DNA from: Acidobacteriaceae bacterium KBS 83
GTDB lineage: Bacteria > Acidobacteriota > Terriglobia > Terriglobales > Acidobacteriaceae
Direction of reading: 5' to 3'
Length of the DNA: 64,000 bases
Assembly: GCA_000381585.1 (NCBI GenBank)
Contig: KB906733.1
Span: forward strand, 449,378 to 513,377
In this document: in pieces, positions 9,138-18,234 of the stretch
Layout of the letters: each line of letters starts with the position of its first letter
Position numbering within the stretch: the stretch's first letter is position 1
Program-made: the position numbers and the translations under genes
The notes under the pieces: generated by a model
What the model was told of the DNA's origin: nothing
The model's input: only the letters and a program-made list of their open reading frames with translations
Database searches by the model: none

Positions 9138-10717
9138 TCAGTTGACGGAAACGCGGATTTGAGTTGTTGCGACATTACCGTTACTCGTGGCCGTAATGGT
9201 AACGAGATACGACCCCGGAAGAGTGCCTGTGCTGTGACTACAGCCGATGCCCACTGATATAGTGACGAGCGTCACCGCAGCGTATAGGTATCTGCGGGTA
9301 CTACGGAAACCATACCTTGTAAAGGGAAGACACAATAATAAATAGGGCGCTTGCCGCCAATGCGCTTCTGCTATCGCGAGTTGGCGTTGCAGGATGTGTA
9401 CTGACTGAAGCTGAATGTGGAGCGACAGTCCCAATCGTAAGTGCAACTGTCGAGGTAGGGTTGCTTGCGGTCAGAGTGACGTGGCCGTTGTCGCCGATGG
9501 AGCATGTCGGCAGGTTGTCGATCTGAACATCGTCCATGGCTGGTACCGCGCACGTGAGCGATAATGTTCCGACAAAGCCATTGCTGGTGGAGGCGGTGAC
9601 CGTGGACGCTCCAGATGCCCCTAAACTCGAGATGGTTACGGAAGCCGGGGAGGAACTGAGTTCGAATGAGGGTAAGACGGAGGTAAGGATCACAGCGGCA
9701 GATATGCTCGGTGCATATAGTGAATCGCCAGAATACCTTGCAGTGATGCTGTATGTTCCAACGTCGGAAAAGAACAGCTTGGGTGCAATGACGGTACCAA
9801 AGTCGACTGCGAGTGGGAGTCCTAGTGCCTTACCATTTGAAGTGAGCTGAATTGTCCCTGTTGGAGAGCCGACGTTCCCAAACACGTTCACTGTGATCGT
9901 CGTGGATTCATCTGTGCTTATGGTGTCCGAAGAGAGAGACAACGATGTTGTGCTCGCGACGGGGGTCATATGTGTCATCAGTGCAGATAGTAAATTGGTG
10001 AAGTTCATTGAGCCCCACCCTGTGGCGAGATCGTACCCCCGAGTTACTGAGAAGCCTTGAAGCACTGAGGCAGGGGAAGTCAAGAGCGTAATGCTCTTGT
10101 TGCATAGACTCGGTGTATTGATATCGCAATTCGCGATACCGCTCGAAGAAGTGGTGACGTCGTTGAATACTCCATTTAAAGTCGAGGCGGCTAAGGCGTA
10201 AAGCGTTGGGTTGACATTGCCTTGTCGCTGGGCCAGACCTTGGTTGATGAGCGCCATGATTCCTGCCATGGAAGGCGTACTTGCAGAGGTTCCACCGAAG
10301 GCGCGAAATTTGTGCTGAGAACAATCACCACTGCCATCGGGATACGCTAGGCACATGTAGTAGGCGTCGTGCAGGGAAGCTGTGAAAGCCACGTCGGGAG
10401 TATTCCGTTTTCCGGTTGCAGGTACGCCCGTCCCAACCTGCCACGAAGGTTGGGGAATCCATAGGCTTGATCCTCCCCCGGTCGCCTCGATGGAGGTCTC
10501 GCTCGGATCATTCCATGCGCCTTCGGGGATGTAGCTAAGTGCTGAACTCAGATGGGCACTATTCGTGGGCGCCCAATATTTGGACGGATCAGAGGAATCG
10601 TCGAACTCTGTACCGCCAACGCAAGTCACGTAACCGCTCGAGCAGAGAAAATTGATAGCTGGACTCGCGCTCGAAGGGGGCGCATCGAAATGGTTTGCGC
10701 AACCCGCGGCGCCTGAA
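9138..10717 (-). pseudogene. Sedolisin (S53 serine-carboxyl protease) pseudogene with Ig-like C-terminus
   Basis: The remaining sequence starts inside the catalytic domain. Just upstream of 10629 the frame reads DSGAAGC, the oxyanion-Asp region of S53 proteases, then a cysteine-rich loop and VGGTEF, and further on FGGTSASTPSMAGIMAL, which carries the nucleophilic serine. Two Ig-like repeats and a hydrophobic tail follow. A stop lies directly before DSGAAGC, and no propeptide or Glu/Asp dyad region was found upstream, so the 5' half is lost. The 3' end is also broken: the main frame stops at 9301 while the expected tail (RSTRRYLYAAVTLVTISVG, then IGCSHSTG) continues in another frame to 9138. 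It is therefore a two-ended pseudogene. Confidence 0.82.
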
Positions 10718-11634
10718 TCACATCATCCCAATTCATTACCGCGATGAGCGATCTGAAGTTCTCTATAGGAATTAGACAGCCGGGCTTAGTAATGCGAATG
10801 TTGCTGTACTTGAAAGTACTCGCGATTGTACGGTCGATCACTAGTGCGGTTCACAACCCATCGGCGAGGAATCCAGAGGTGAGGCAACTGCGGTATAACC
10901 CTGTTCGGTGACGACCGGTTCGGGTTGACCAACTTCATTGCCGGCCATTCTATTCAGCAACTTGTATGCGGGTTGAACGAAGTCGCGTCTTCCCGTGCTC
11001 AGCAGAGTCATCTGTGATTGCCAGCAGCATACTGATAACAGCGTCGGTACTCGCGAACCTATATTGGTACAAAACGCCCACATTACTTGGCAAGCCCTTG
11101 CCAAGCGCCGCCCTTCTCTGCATTCGCCATTGAACAGTTTGTTCTTGCCAGTGTGCTAGTGGCTGTGCGACCTCTGCTTCTTCATGCGGCCTACAGGTCG
11201 CATATTGCAACCGTATTTCACCTGTTACCTCAAAGTTTGTTGGGACGCATATTTCAGAGCCGACCACCGCGGTCACGGTAGCGAGGTCTTGTCTTCGATG
11301 CACGGCGGCTGTGTGCTCAGTTGGTGAGTAGACGCACATGACGTCCGAGCGATCTGGGGTATGTCTCTCGAAGCCCGTTGTTCTGCGGATCTCGGCAGAG
11401 ACACGAGTCGCTACTACCTCGGTAGATTCCACGAAAGATATATATCAATTCCAGATACACAACAACAGTTTCGACGCCAGATTTGTGACGAGGTTACGTG
11501 ACTGGAAGGTTGCCGCCGCGCAATGAAGCGGGCGCTCAAAAGGCAAAATCTTGCCTCGCCACAGACATAGATACATTTTAGATGTTGCCAACTGACAGTT
11601 CGTGCTAACATGCCGGCCACCAGGAGGGTTCGGC
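10718..11634. other. Gene-poor interval upstream of the sedolisin relic
   Basis: About 900 bp where the missing 5' half of the sedolisin would be expected. A 160-codon open frame on the minus strand (10950-11432) has no recognisable domain and an arginine-rich composition typical of antisense reading. I could not find sedolisin propeptide motifs, so this may be unrelated sequence joined by a deletion. Confidence 0.4.
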
Positions 11635-12024
11635 ATGAATCCTGTTGAGTACCACCTTAAGCTCACGATCTATCTATGGTGCGGCGCTTCGCCCAATCAA
11701 TACTCCATTGATAGCCAGCTGCGTGACATTTGGACTTCGCATGTGCCCGGCATCCCCTACGAGCCGGCCGGAGTCCAAAAATTCATGTATCAGTTGTATC
11801 AAGACCAAATCTTTGGTCATTGCCCTGCAGCGCACCACATGACACCGGGCGAGTTCTTCGCCGGGGGCGATCTGCAGACCGTCAAGAGCGTTTATGTCAG
11901 GCTGCTCGGCTGCGCGGCGGTTCCGGGCGCCATGACCATTGCCGCTGACGGAGCGCGACCATGGACGGCAGCTTTCAGTGAGGCTGTCGCTAGTAAGAAA
12001 AGCAGAGGCAAGAGAAAGAGCTAG
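11635..12024 (+). CDS. Hypothetical protein, 129 aa
   Basis: Not recognised. The start MNPVEYHLKLTIYLWCGASP is supported by GGAGGG 6 nt upstream. The protein is soluble, with several aromatic and histidine residues in the middle (FGHCPAAHHMTPGEFF) and a basic C-terminal tail (SKKSRGKRKS) that could bind nucleic acid. It is 31 bp upstream of an exported protein gene in the same direction, so the two may be co-transcribed. Confidence 0.55.
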   Translation: MNPVEYHLKLTIYLWCGASPNQYSIDSQLRDIWTSHVPGIPYEPAGVQKFMYQLYQDQIFGHCPAAHHMTPGEFFAGGDLQTVKSVYVRLLGCAAVPGAMTIAADGARPWTAAFSEAVASKKSRGKRKS

Positions 12025-12055
12025 AAGTAGTTTTCAAGATTGCAGGTGAATCATC

Positions 12056-13759
12056 ATGGCCCTTAGAGGCATCGCCGTGTGCGGCGCTTTCGCGCTGCTT
12101 AACCATTGTGTCGCAATGGCACAAGATAAAGCCGCGCTGCAGGTTACTCAGTTTCAATGTCCGGACTATGAGGCGCACTGTCCAGACTATTCGCGATCGT
12201 TCCGGTTAGATTTCGACGCGTTGCCTCCCGATCAGGCAAGCCACTGGTTTGTCGGTCCCGGCGCGCCTGGCACGGCGCTGACCAATTATTCGATATATCA
12301 AGTCATTCGTCCAAACACGTCAACCATGCAGGTGTGCGACGTTAGCCACGACTATCTTGATGCGGCAAAGCCGCTCTCCAATTGCGGCCTTCCTATCGAT
12401 GCCACTCCGACGGCAAGCGGCAGCCGGGAACCGTTTTCGGTCGACTCTTTTGGCAAAACGGTCACAATTCCATTGCTCAAGCCGCTACACGCAGACGCCT
12501 CGTATATCATCACGTTGCGCGGCGCGAATGGCGAATCGCTCGATACGTCGTTCAGCAATTCACCCTCGATCATCACTGACGATGTAGCACGGGCCCGCAC
12601 GCAGCTCAAGGTGACGAGCAAGATCAACCTGAAGGTAGTGAAGGGTCAGGCGGTCACCGTCACTAGAGCAGTGGCCAAGGCGGTACCCCCCGTCCCTGAA
12701 ACCTACCCTGCGATCGTTACACAGATCGACCGAGACGGCATCGTGCTCTCCCTACAGAAAAAACTGCCGAACGGCAAATCCTCTCCGCTGCAATTGCAGG
12801 TGACGGGCCTTACCGACAATTACGGCACGCCGGTAACGACTAAAGGAAAGATCACGAGTGTGCCGGGACCGCCGGCGGACATCAGCACCGCTTTTGTCAC
12901 GACCCAACTCTCGGCGATTGCGGCCGTACACAGCGCGCCGACGTTTTCTGGGACAGGAGCGCTCGCGCCGTGGCATCCGGCTGTGCGTATGATTGCGCTT
13001 CCAGCGGGTATCTTTCTTGATCCGGCCGTGACGTTTGACGTGGGATCGGCGAATGCAAAGTCTTCAAACGCAGTTACGATTCCATCGCAGTTTTCGCGCG
13101 CATTTCTGTTTGGCCTGCCGAGCAACGCCCAGCTTTCCCCGGCGGATCTTATAAAGGAAAACGGAGTGCATCCGATTGGCGTTAACGTCACGTTCGGGCC
13201 GCGCGCCGAGTTCGATACGCAATACGGCGGCGTCAATATGATGGCCGAAGGAAGAGGTGAACTTTATCTGCCGCGCTTATCAAAATCTGGTGATGCTCGC
13301 AAAGCGGTGATTGCGGAGGGCAATCCAGCCATTCGGGACCTTCTGGAATTGCCAGGAGACGGCTACTCGATCGCGCCATACCTGCAATTCGATGCCGGCG
13401 GCCACCTCAATTCGCAGAAAATAACCAATCAGTCAAATCCACCCGCCCTCATCCCAACATACGCTATCTCTCGGTTGTACATGGGGCTTCACGGAAGCGG
13501 ACAGCTCGGCAGAAACTCCATTAATTTTGACGGTTCATGGGTAGACCTGTTCAAGGACGAAACTGTGCCTGTGACTGTGAAGGGTGTGGTCAGCACGCGG
13601 AGCTTAGGCGGTTTTCAGCCCCATGCGAAGGGCACATACAATTTCTATTTAGATGAAACCAAGCACTACGCAGCTACGGTGTCTTGGGAAAACGGCAGGA
13701 CTGCACCGATTTTCCAGTACCTGAATAAGGTCACAGCTGGAATAAAAATAACTTATTAG
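12056..13759 (+). CDS. Exported protein of unknown function, 567 aa
   Basis: Begins with a signal peptide (MALRGIAVCGAFALLNHCVAMA, cleavage after AMA), so it is probably periplasmic or surface-exposed. The next 40 residues contain paired cysteines (FQCPDYEAHCPDYSRSF). The body is rich in Thr, Ser, Pro and Val with a beta-sandwich feel (VTSKINLKVVKGQAVTVT; LTDNYGTPVTTKGKIT), like Ig-like or BACON-type modules. I cannot assign it to a named family. Length and uninterrupted coding support a real gene. AGGTGA precedes the ATG. Confidence 0.65.
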   Translation: MALRGIAVCGAFALLNHCVAMAQDKAALQVTQFQCPDYEAHCPDYSRSFRLDFDALPPDQASHWFVGPGAPGTALTNYSIYQVIRPNTSTMQVCDVSHDYLDAAKPLSNCGLPIDATPTASGSREPFSVDSFGKTVTIPLLKPLHADASYIITLRGANGESLDTSFSNSPSIITDDVARARTQLKVTSKINLKVVKGQAVTVTRAVAKAVPPVPETYPAIVTQIDRDGIVLSLQKKLPNGKSSPLQLQVTGLTDNYGTPVTTKGKITSVPGPPADISTAFVTTQLSAIAAVHSAPTFSGTGALAPWHPAVRMIALPAGIFLDPAVTFDVGSANAKSSNAVTIPSQFSRAFLFGLPSNAQLSPADLIKENGVHPIGVNVTFGPRAEFDTQYGGVNMMAEGRGELYLPRLSKSGDARKAVIAEGNPAIRDLLELPGDGYSIAPYLQFDAGGHLNSQKITNQSNPPALIPTYAISRLYMGLHGSGQLGRNSINFDGSWVDLFKDETVPVTVKGVVSTRSLGGFQPHAKGTYNFYLDETKHYAATVSWENGRTAPIFQYLNKVTAGIKITY

Positions 13760-14720
13760 CGGACGTGAGTCGTGATGTGAAGCCTGCTCAACTCTCAATT
13801 CTGGCCCCGATCTAACTGGCCGTGAATGACAGTCGGTGGCATTTGCGCGGTGCGTCGTCGCGATTAACGAGTTAACATTGGTCTGGATGTGGCCAGAAAG
13901 TGCGAATCCGCACCGCGCAATGCCCGTGACGAATGTCTCCAACGGAAGGAAGGCCGGCCGTTGCAACCGAGCCTAGCCGAGGCGCATGCCAACCCGACCG
14001 GTCTTCGGAGTCCTTTACCGGCCGGCAGAGAGCCCACCTCCGAGGCCCGACGTTGAAGTCATGGCTACATAAAATCGATTATGAGTTGTTATCAAAAGCA
14101 AGCTGATTGAATTCTAGTTCTAGTTAGAGGCCATTCAGTTCGCTGCAGTCTTTTGTGACCGGCGAACGAACCAGCGTGTACTGGGGGACTTGGACAGACA
14201 TAAGCAATTACGGCTTGGTGGAGTCGTTACCTTGTCCCAAGCAGAAGATGCAAAAGTTGGCGAGTATCCCCAACGCGGCTCGAGAGCATCGGCTCAGATC
14301 TTCAACAGTGGCTGATTAGTTGGGGATTCGCAGTATGCGACGCTGCGATTCGGAGGCACTCCGCCCCGCAACTACCCATAGGCAAGTTCCCATATGAAGC
14401 CGGCGTAGGCTAACCCGTGCGCGCGGCGGTCTGAGGCAAGCTGCGGCGCTCTTAAAGTCTTCGGCCGCCTGAAAGAAACTGTGCGTTTGCCGACCGGAAG
14501 CTCTCTCTTAAGATTATGGGTCGTGATGGGAGCACGGCAGGGGGTTCGGAAAAGGCTAAAATCCCGGTCTCGAAGGCGAGTGCCCTCGGGTCCGCACAGA
14601 ATCCGGTAAATGATCTCGCGTAATGTGGCTGCTCAGACGGACAACATCCGCTCATGCAAGTCCGTATAAATCCTGAGACGCGCGACTTTAATCAGACCCG
14701 CTAAGCGGAACCGTGTGCGC
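13760..14720. other. Gene-free interval
   Basis: Nearly 1 kb without a credible gene. I see no complete insertion sequence, RNA or terminator. The right end leads into relics of the element A family. Confidence 0.4.
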
Positions 14721-14985
14721 TCAGCAAGGCTGAGCTTCTCCCTCGATGGCGCGAAAGACTGAGCAGCCGCCGCCTTCCCACCTCAACAAGCCCATATTGG
14801 TTTCTTTGATCGCGTATAGGTTTCTGGAGCAGGTTTGAAGCCTGCATATAAACGACGGCTTCGGGGAATTGGCGGAGAGCTTCGAGCGGAATCCGAGCAG
14901 AGTCGCCAAAACAGTTTCGTTCTCCACGAGAATCAAACCCGGCACACGATTGATCCGGCAGTGCGGGCGCCGTGCCTTCGCGAAG
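14721..14985 (+). pseudogene. Decayed DUF2924 gene relic left of element A
   Basis: Reading the plus strand with frame changes gives pieces that match the intact DUF2924 proteins of this window: an LSKAELL-like start, and later ELAESFERNPSRVAKT with the stretch TRIKPGTRLIRQ. The match to 17820-18070 continues at the nucleotide level, but several indels destroy the frame. After the RLIRQ-encoding stretch the sequence diverges. It is the remnant of an older element of the same family. Confidence 0.75.
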
Positions 14986-15361
14986 CGGGGTAATGAGGTT
15001 CGGCTGATCCTCGTGCCGGGCGTCCATAATCAGTCCAACCAATTCCTACTCCGGTCAGGGCAGTCGCTGAAGAGGACTTGGTACGGGTGGATCACTCAGA
15101 ATGAGGTCTGCACGACGCGCGAATTGCCAAACTGCCTTCAACTACGACTACTACATCTCGCGGATCCTGGACCGTACGGTGTTTTCGCCAGAGATGACCG
15201 ACAGGCAATTTGTGGCGGCGATCATGACCCATTGCTCACAGTCGCGCAGCTGATTGCTCGAGATTCGAGTGGACGCGACAGGGACTACCCAGATCGACGA
15301 TTTCGGACAGGAAGTTCCTCGCGGGTCTATGCCTATACGCCGCGCATAAGTCCTGTGAATG

Positions 15362-15660
15362 TGAAACCTCATAACGCGATCCGTCTGGTTGCCGGCGCCG
15401 ATAAGCAGGGTCGTTTTGTTGCCTATCTACTTTGCTTCGGGGAGCGGAGGTAGAAATGCAATCGTCGACAAGGCCAATGGATTCTGCGAATTAAAACCTC
15501 ATAACGCGATCCGTCTAGTTGCCGGCGCCACTAACTGCCGGCGCCACTTGCTGCCGGCGCCAGGTCTCGGCCGGCGAAAAGCAGGGTTCATTTTTTGCGT
15601 ATGCTACTTTGCTTCTGGAAGCGGAGGCAAAAATGCAATTGTCGACAACGCCGTTGGAGG
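15362..15660 (+). repeat. Imperfect direct repeat of the methyltransferase leader and start
   Basis: The leader with CCTCATAACGCGATCCGTCT, then GCCGGCGCC, then CTACTTTGCTTC, a GCGGAGG ribosome binding site and ATGCAATCGTCGAC occurs first at about 15362-15480 and again at about 15493-15660. In the first copy the methyltransferase coding sequence stops after about a dozen bases (the ATG is at 15456). The second copy leads into the intact gene. The duplication looks like the scar of an earlier insertion or exchange at the left end of the element. Confidence 0.75.
15521..15561. repeat. Three GCCGGCGCC units at 16-bp spacing
   Basis: GCCGGCGCC occurs at 15521, 15537 and 15553, and once more at 15391 in the first leader copy. 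The same 9-mer forms the core of a hairpin left of element B. Confidence 0.8.
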
Positions 15661-16961
15661 TTACCTACCTCCGTACGACATCGCTGAAACCCGACCCGAG
15701 AAACCCCAGGGTTCATAGCGACAAACAAGTCCGCCAGATCGCTCAGAGCATCGAGTCGTTTGGATTCAACGTGCCCCTCCTGATCGATGACCAGCAGAAA
15801 GTCATCGCTGGTCATGGGCGCCTCCTGGCCGCATGCAAGATGGGATGGGACACGGTACCGGCTATCAAGCTGAGTCATCTCACCGAGTCGCAACGCATGG
15901 CTTTCCTGATCGCCGACAACCGCTTGACCGAGAACTCTACTTGGGACGAGCGGATGCTCGGCGAACAACTCAAGATTCTCTCCGAGCTGAAACTCGACTT
16001 CGATCTGGAGGCAATTGGCTTCGAGGTTCCTGAGATCGATCTCCTCATCGATGGGCTCAACACAGTCCCCGAAGCCGATCCTGACGATCGCTTGCCAGAA
16101 ATCGCGGAATCAGCGATTAGCGTTGCGGGTGATCTATGGCAGCTAGGCAAGCACCGCGTACTCTGCGGGAACTCACTGCTCGCAGCCAGCTACGAGCGCC
16201 TCATGGATGGCGCAAAAGCCGATCTTTTGATCACCGATCCTCCATACAATGTCGTCATCGACGGGCATGCTACCGGACTCGGCAAGATTCATCATCGTGA
16301 GTTTGGAATGGCATCGGGCGAGATGAGCTCGACCGAGTTTACCGACTTTCTCCGCAAGGCAATGCTCGCAGCGCGGGACCATAGCATTGCCGGCTCCCTT
16401 GCCTACTACTTCATGGACTGGCGGCACATGACCGAGCTCCTATCCGCAGGGCAGGAAGTCTACACAGAGCTCCTGAATCTATGTGTTTGGGCGAAGAGCA
16501 ACGGCGGTATGGGAAGTTTCTATCGGAGCGCCCATGAGCTGGTGTTCCTTTTCAAGAACGGAACGGGATCGCACCGCAACAATGTTCAGCTTGGCAAGTT
16601 CGGACGGTATCGAACAAACGTCTGGAATTATCCAGGAGCGAATAGCTTTTCTCGCTCAGATTCTGAAGGAAACCTTCTTGCCCTCCACCCGACCCCAAAG
16701 CCCGTCGCTTTGATCGCCGATGCCATCAAGGACTGCACGGCCAGAGGCGATCTTGTCCTCGACCCGTTTCTTGGCTCGGGAACTGCCATTATCGCTGCCG
16801 AACGTTCAGGGCGCCGGTGCTACGGACTAGAACTTGATCCGCTCTATGTGGATACCATCATTCGTCGATGGCAACGGCAGACGAAGCTCGAAGCAGTCCA
16901 CGTGGAGACCGGAGAGACGTTCAACAGCAGGGACACAACACAAGGGACCAATAGACCATGA
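15633..16961 (+). CDS. ParB-like nuclease domain fused to a beta-class DNA methyltransferase (copy A)
   Basis: A 442-aa protein, start set by GGAGG 6 nt upstream of ATG 15633. Residues 1-130 are a ParB/Spo0J-type N-terminal domain (LKPDPRNPRVHSDKQV; KVIAGHGRLLAACKMG; ADNRLTENSTWD). A methyltransferase follows with catalytic TDPPY at about 201-205 before the AdoMet-binding DPFLGSGT at about 377, the motif order of the beta class (N4-cytosine or N6-adenine). No restriction endonuclease gene is adjacent, so it is a solitary methylase, probably protecting or marking the element. It differs from copy B at only a few residues and overlaps the DUF5681 gene by 4 nt. The target site cannot be read from sequence. 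Confidence 0.93.
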   Translation: MQLSTTPLEVTYLRTTSLKPDPRNPRVHSDKQVRQIAQSIESFGFNVPLLIDDQQKVIAGHGRLLAACKMGWDTVPAIKLSHLTESQRMAFLIADNRLTENSTWDERMLGEQLKILSELKLDFDLEAIGFEVPEIDLLIDGLNTVPEADPDDRLPEIAESAISVAGDLWQLGKHRVLCGNSLLAASYERLMDGAKADLLITDPPYNVVIDGHATGLGKIHHREFGMASGEMSSTEFTDFLRKAMLAARDHSIAGSLAYYFMDWRHMTELLSAGQEVYTELLNLCVWAKSNGGMGSFYRSAHELVFLFKNGTGSHRNNVQLGKFGRYRTNVWNYPGANSFSRSDSEGNLLALHPTPKPVALIADAIKDCTARGDLVLDPFLGSGTAIIAAERSGRRCYGLELDPLYVDTIIRRWQRQTKLEAVHVETGETFNSRDTTQGTNRP

Positions 16962-17371
16962 GCGAGAAGAACACGTTCGATAGCTATGAAGTCGGTTACG
17001 GAAAGCCTCCAAGGAACACTCAGTTCAGAAAGGGCGTCTCCGGAAATCCCAAGGGCCGTCCCAAGAAAACTCCGGATTTCGACGCTGAGTTGATCAGAGA
17101 GTTCAAATCCCTCATCACCATCAACGACAACGGGCGACGTGCCCGTATCTCGAAGTTCCAAGGTATAGTCAAGCAGCTGACAAACAAAGCACTGACTGGA
17201 AACATCTCTGCCTTGCGGATGTTTCTCGCTGTTTGCCAGCCAGCACTCGAGAGGGCGGCTCTTTCGGCAGCACAACAATCCAGTGACCGCGGAAAGTACG
17301 ACGACCCTGACTTACTAACCGACGAGGAATTGAGGAGGATCGCCGCTGGTGGACTGAAGGATAAGGAATAG
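16958..17371 (+). CDS. DUF5681 domain protein (copy A)
   Basis: A 137-aa protein with the DUF5681 signature at its N-terminus: YGKPPRNTQFRKGVSGNPKG followed by RPK. This small basic domain is common next to phage terminases and in integrated elements; its role is unknown. Its start overlaps the methyltransferase stop. The first 40 residues and the last 20 (LTDEELRRIAAGGLKDKE) match copy B closely, while the middle differs strongly, so the gene is mosaic. Confidence 0.9.
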   Translation: MSEKNTFDSYEVGYGKPPRNTQFRKGVSGNPKGRPKKTPDFDAELIREFKSLITINDNGRRARISKFQGIVKQLTNKALTGNISALRMFLAVCQPALERAALSAAQQSSDRGKYDDPDLLTDEELRRIAAGGLKDKE

Positions 17372-17772
17372 GAAAGGAAAGGGGACACATTTCGAATGCG
17401 GATTGGTACTTCGGCTGGCGTTCTGCAGTAGGCGCCTACAACCAGAATGGATCACAGCTGCTCGCAAATCGACTCATGCCCGCTAAGTATAACGAACTCG
17501 ATTCGAGTGCAACTGATCTAGGTAGGCAGCGCAAAGCTGTTTCTGCCGATGCCGAGTTCGCGTGAATATCGTGAAGATCCGTGCGCCCTCGAAACCGAGC
17601 CATCTCAGCTTTTGAATGGCATTCGATAAGGCGAATTGCCCACGAAATCGCGCAGTTCTATGGAAACGGCAGGATATGCCCATATTTCACGGGTTTTGAG
17701 CCTCAGCTCCAGAGAAGTGCTTGACTCTTCGCCTAACCAGAGCGGAAATGTCGACACCGGAGGAATTCGTCG
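17372..17772 (+). other. Conserved 400-bp non-coding spacer of element A
   Basis: No open frame covers this interval, yet it is clearly alignable over its whole length with the spacer at 44176-44578. Conserved points include the interrupted palindrome ACTCGATTCGAGT at 17496-17508 and the block GGCGAATTGCCCACGAAA near 17629. It could hold a promoter, a small RNA or a recombinase site. Confidence 0.65.
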
Positions 17773-17777
17773 GTGTC
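17753..17777 (+). promoter_or_regulatory. Hairpin overlapping the DUF2924 start
   Basis: GACACCG (17753-17759) pairs with CGGTGTC (17771-17777). The loop holds the ribosome binding site (GAGG) and the GTG start at 17773 lies in the 3' arm. It is identical in copy B. It may limit translation of DUF2924 and the coupled recombinase. Confidence 0.6.
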
Positions 17778-18234
17778 CATCGCCCTGGAAGAAGAGATCG
17801 CAAGCCTGCCTGCGCTCAGCAAGGCTGAGCTTCTGACAAAATGGCGTGAAAAGCTGAAACAGCATCCGCCTTCACACCTTAACAAGCCGATATTGGTTCC
17901 TTTGCTCGCCTACAGGTTGCAGGAGCAGGCCTACGGCGGACTGAAGCCGGCATACAAACGGCGCCTCCGTGAATTGGCTGAGGGCTTCGAGCGAAATCCA
18001 AACCAAGCCGCAAAGACAGTTTCATCCTCCACCAGAATCAAACCCGGCACGCGATTGATTCGGCAGTGGGACGGCCAAACTCACCAGGTCACGGTGGCGG
18101 AGGAGGGTTTCGAATACAAAGGAGAACGTTACAAAAGCCTGTCTGAGATCGCACGGCTGATCACAGGAACTCGCTGGTCAGGTCCGCTGTTTTTCGGTCA
18201 GAAACAGGGCCGAAAGGACCAAACCCGTTCATGA
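17773..18234 (+). CDS. DUF2924 family protein (copy A)
   Basis: A 153-aa protein starting at GTG. DUF2924 hallmarks: LPALSKAELLTKWREKL, then PILVPLLAYRLQEQAYGGLK, then GTRLIRQWDGQTHQVTV and GFEYKGERYKSLSEIARLITGTRWSGPLFF. The family is almost always encoded just upstream of a large serine recombinase and is presumed to assist it, though its biochemistry is not known to me. The stop overlaps the recombinase ATG by 4 nt. It is nearly identical to copy B. Confidence 0.92.
   Translation: MSIALEEEIASLPALSKAELLTKWREKLKQHPPSHLNKPILVPLLAYRLQEQAYGGLKPAYKRRLRELAEGFERNPNQAAKTVSSSTRIKPGTRLIRQWDGQTHQVTVAEEGFEYKGERYKSLSEIARLITGTRWSGPLFFGQKQGRKDQTRS

Noticed and set aside
10950-11432. 160-codon minus-strand open frame upstream of the sedolisin relic
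   Set aside because: Composition is like a chance frame, there is no ribosome binding site, and no match to the missing protease half.
15130-15250. Short coding-like stretch (reads NYDYYISRILDRTVFSPEMT) between the relic and the leader repeat
   Set aside because: Only about 45 codons with a stop, no start, and no family that I recognise; too little to call.
15521-15561. GCCGGCGCC repeats considered as a CRISPR array
   Set aside because: The units are only 9 bp with 7-bp gaps that are not spacer-like; no cas genes are present.
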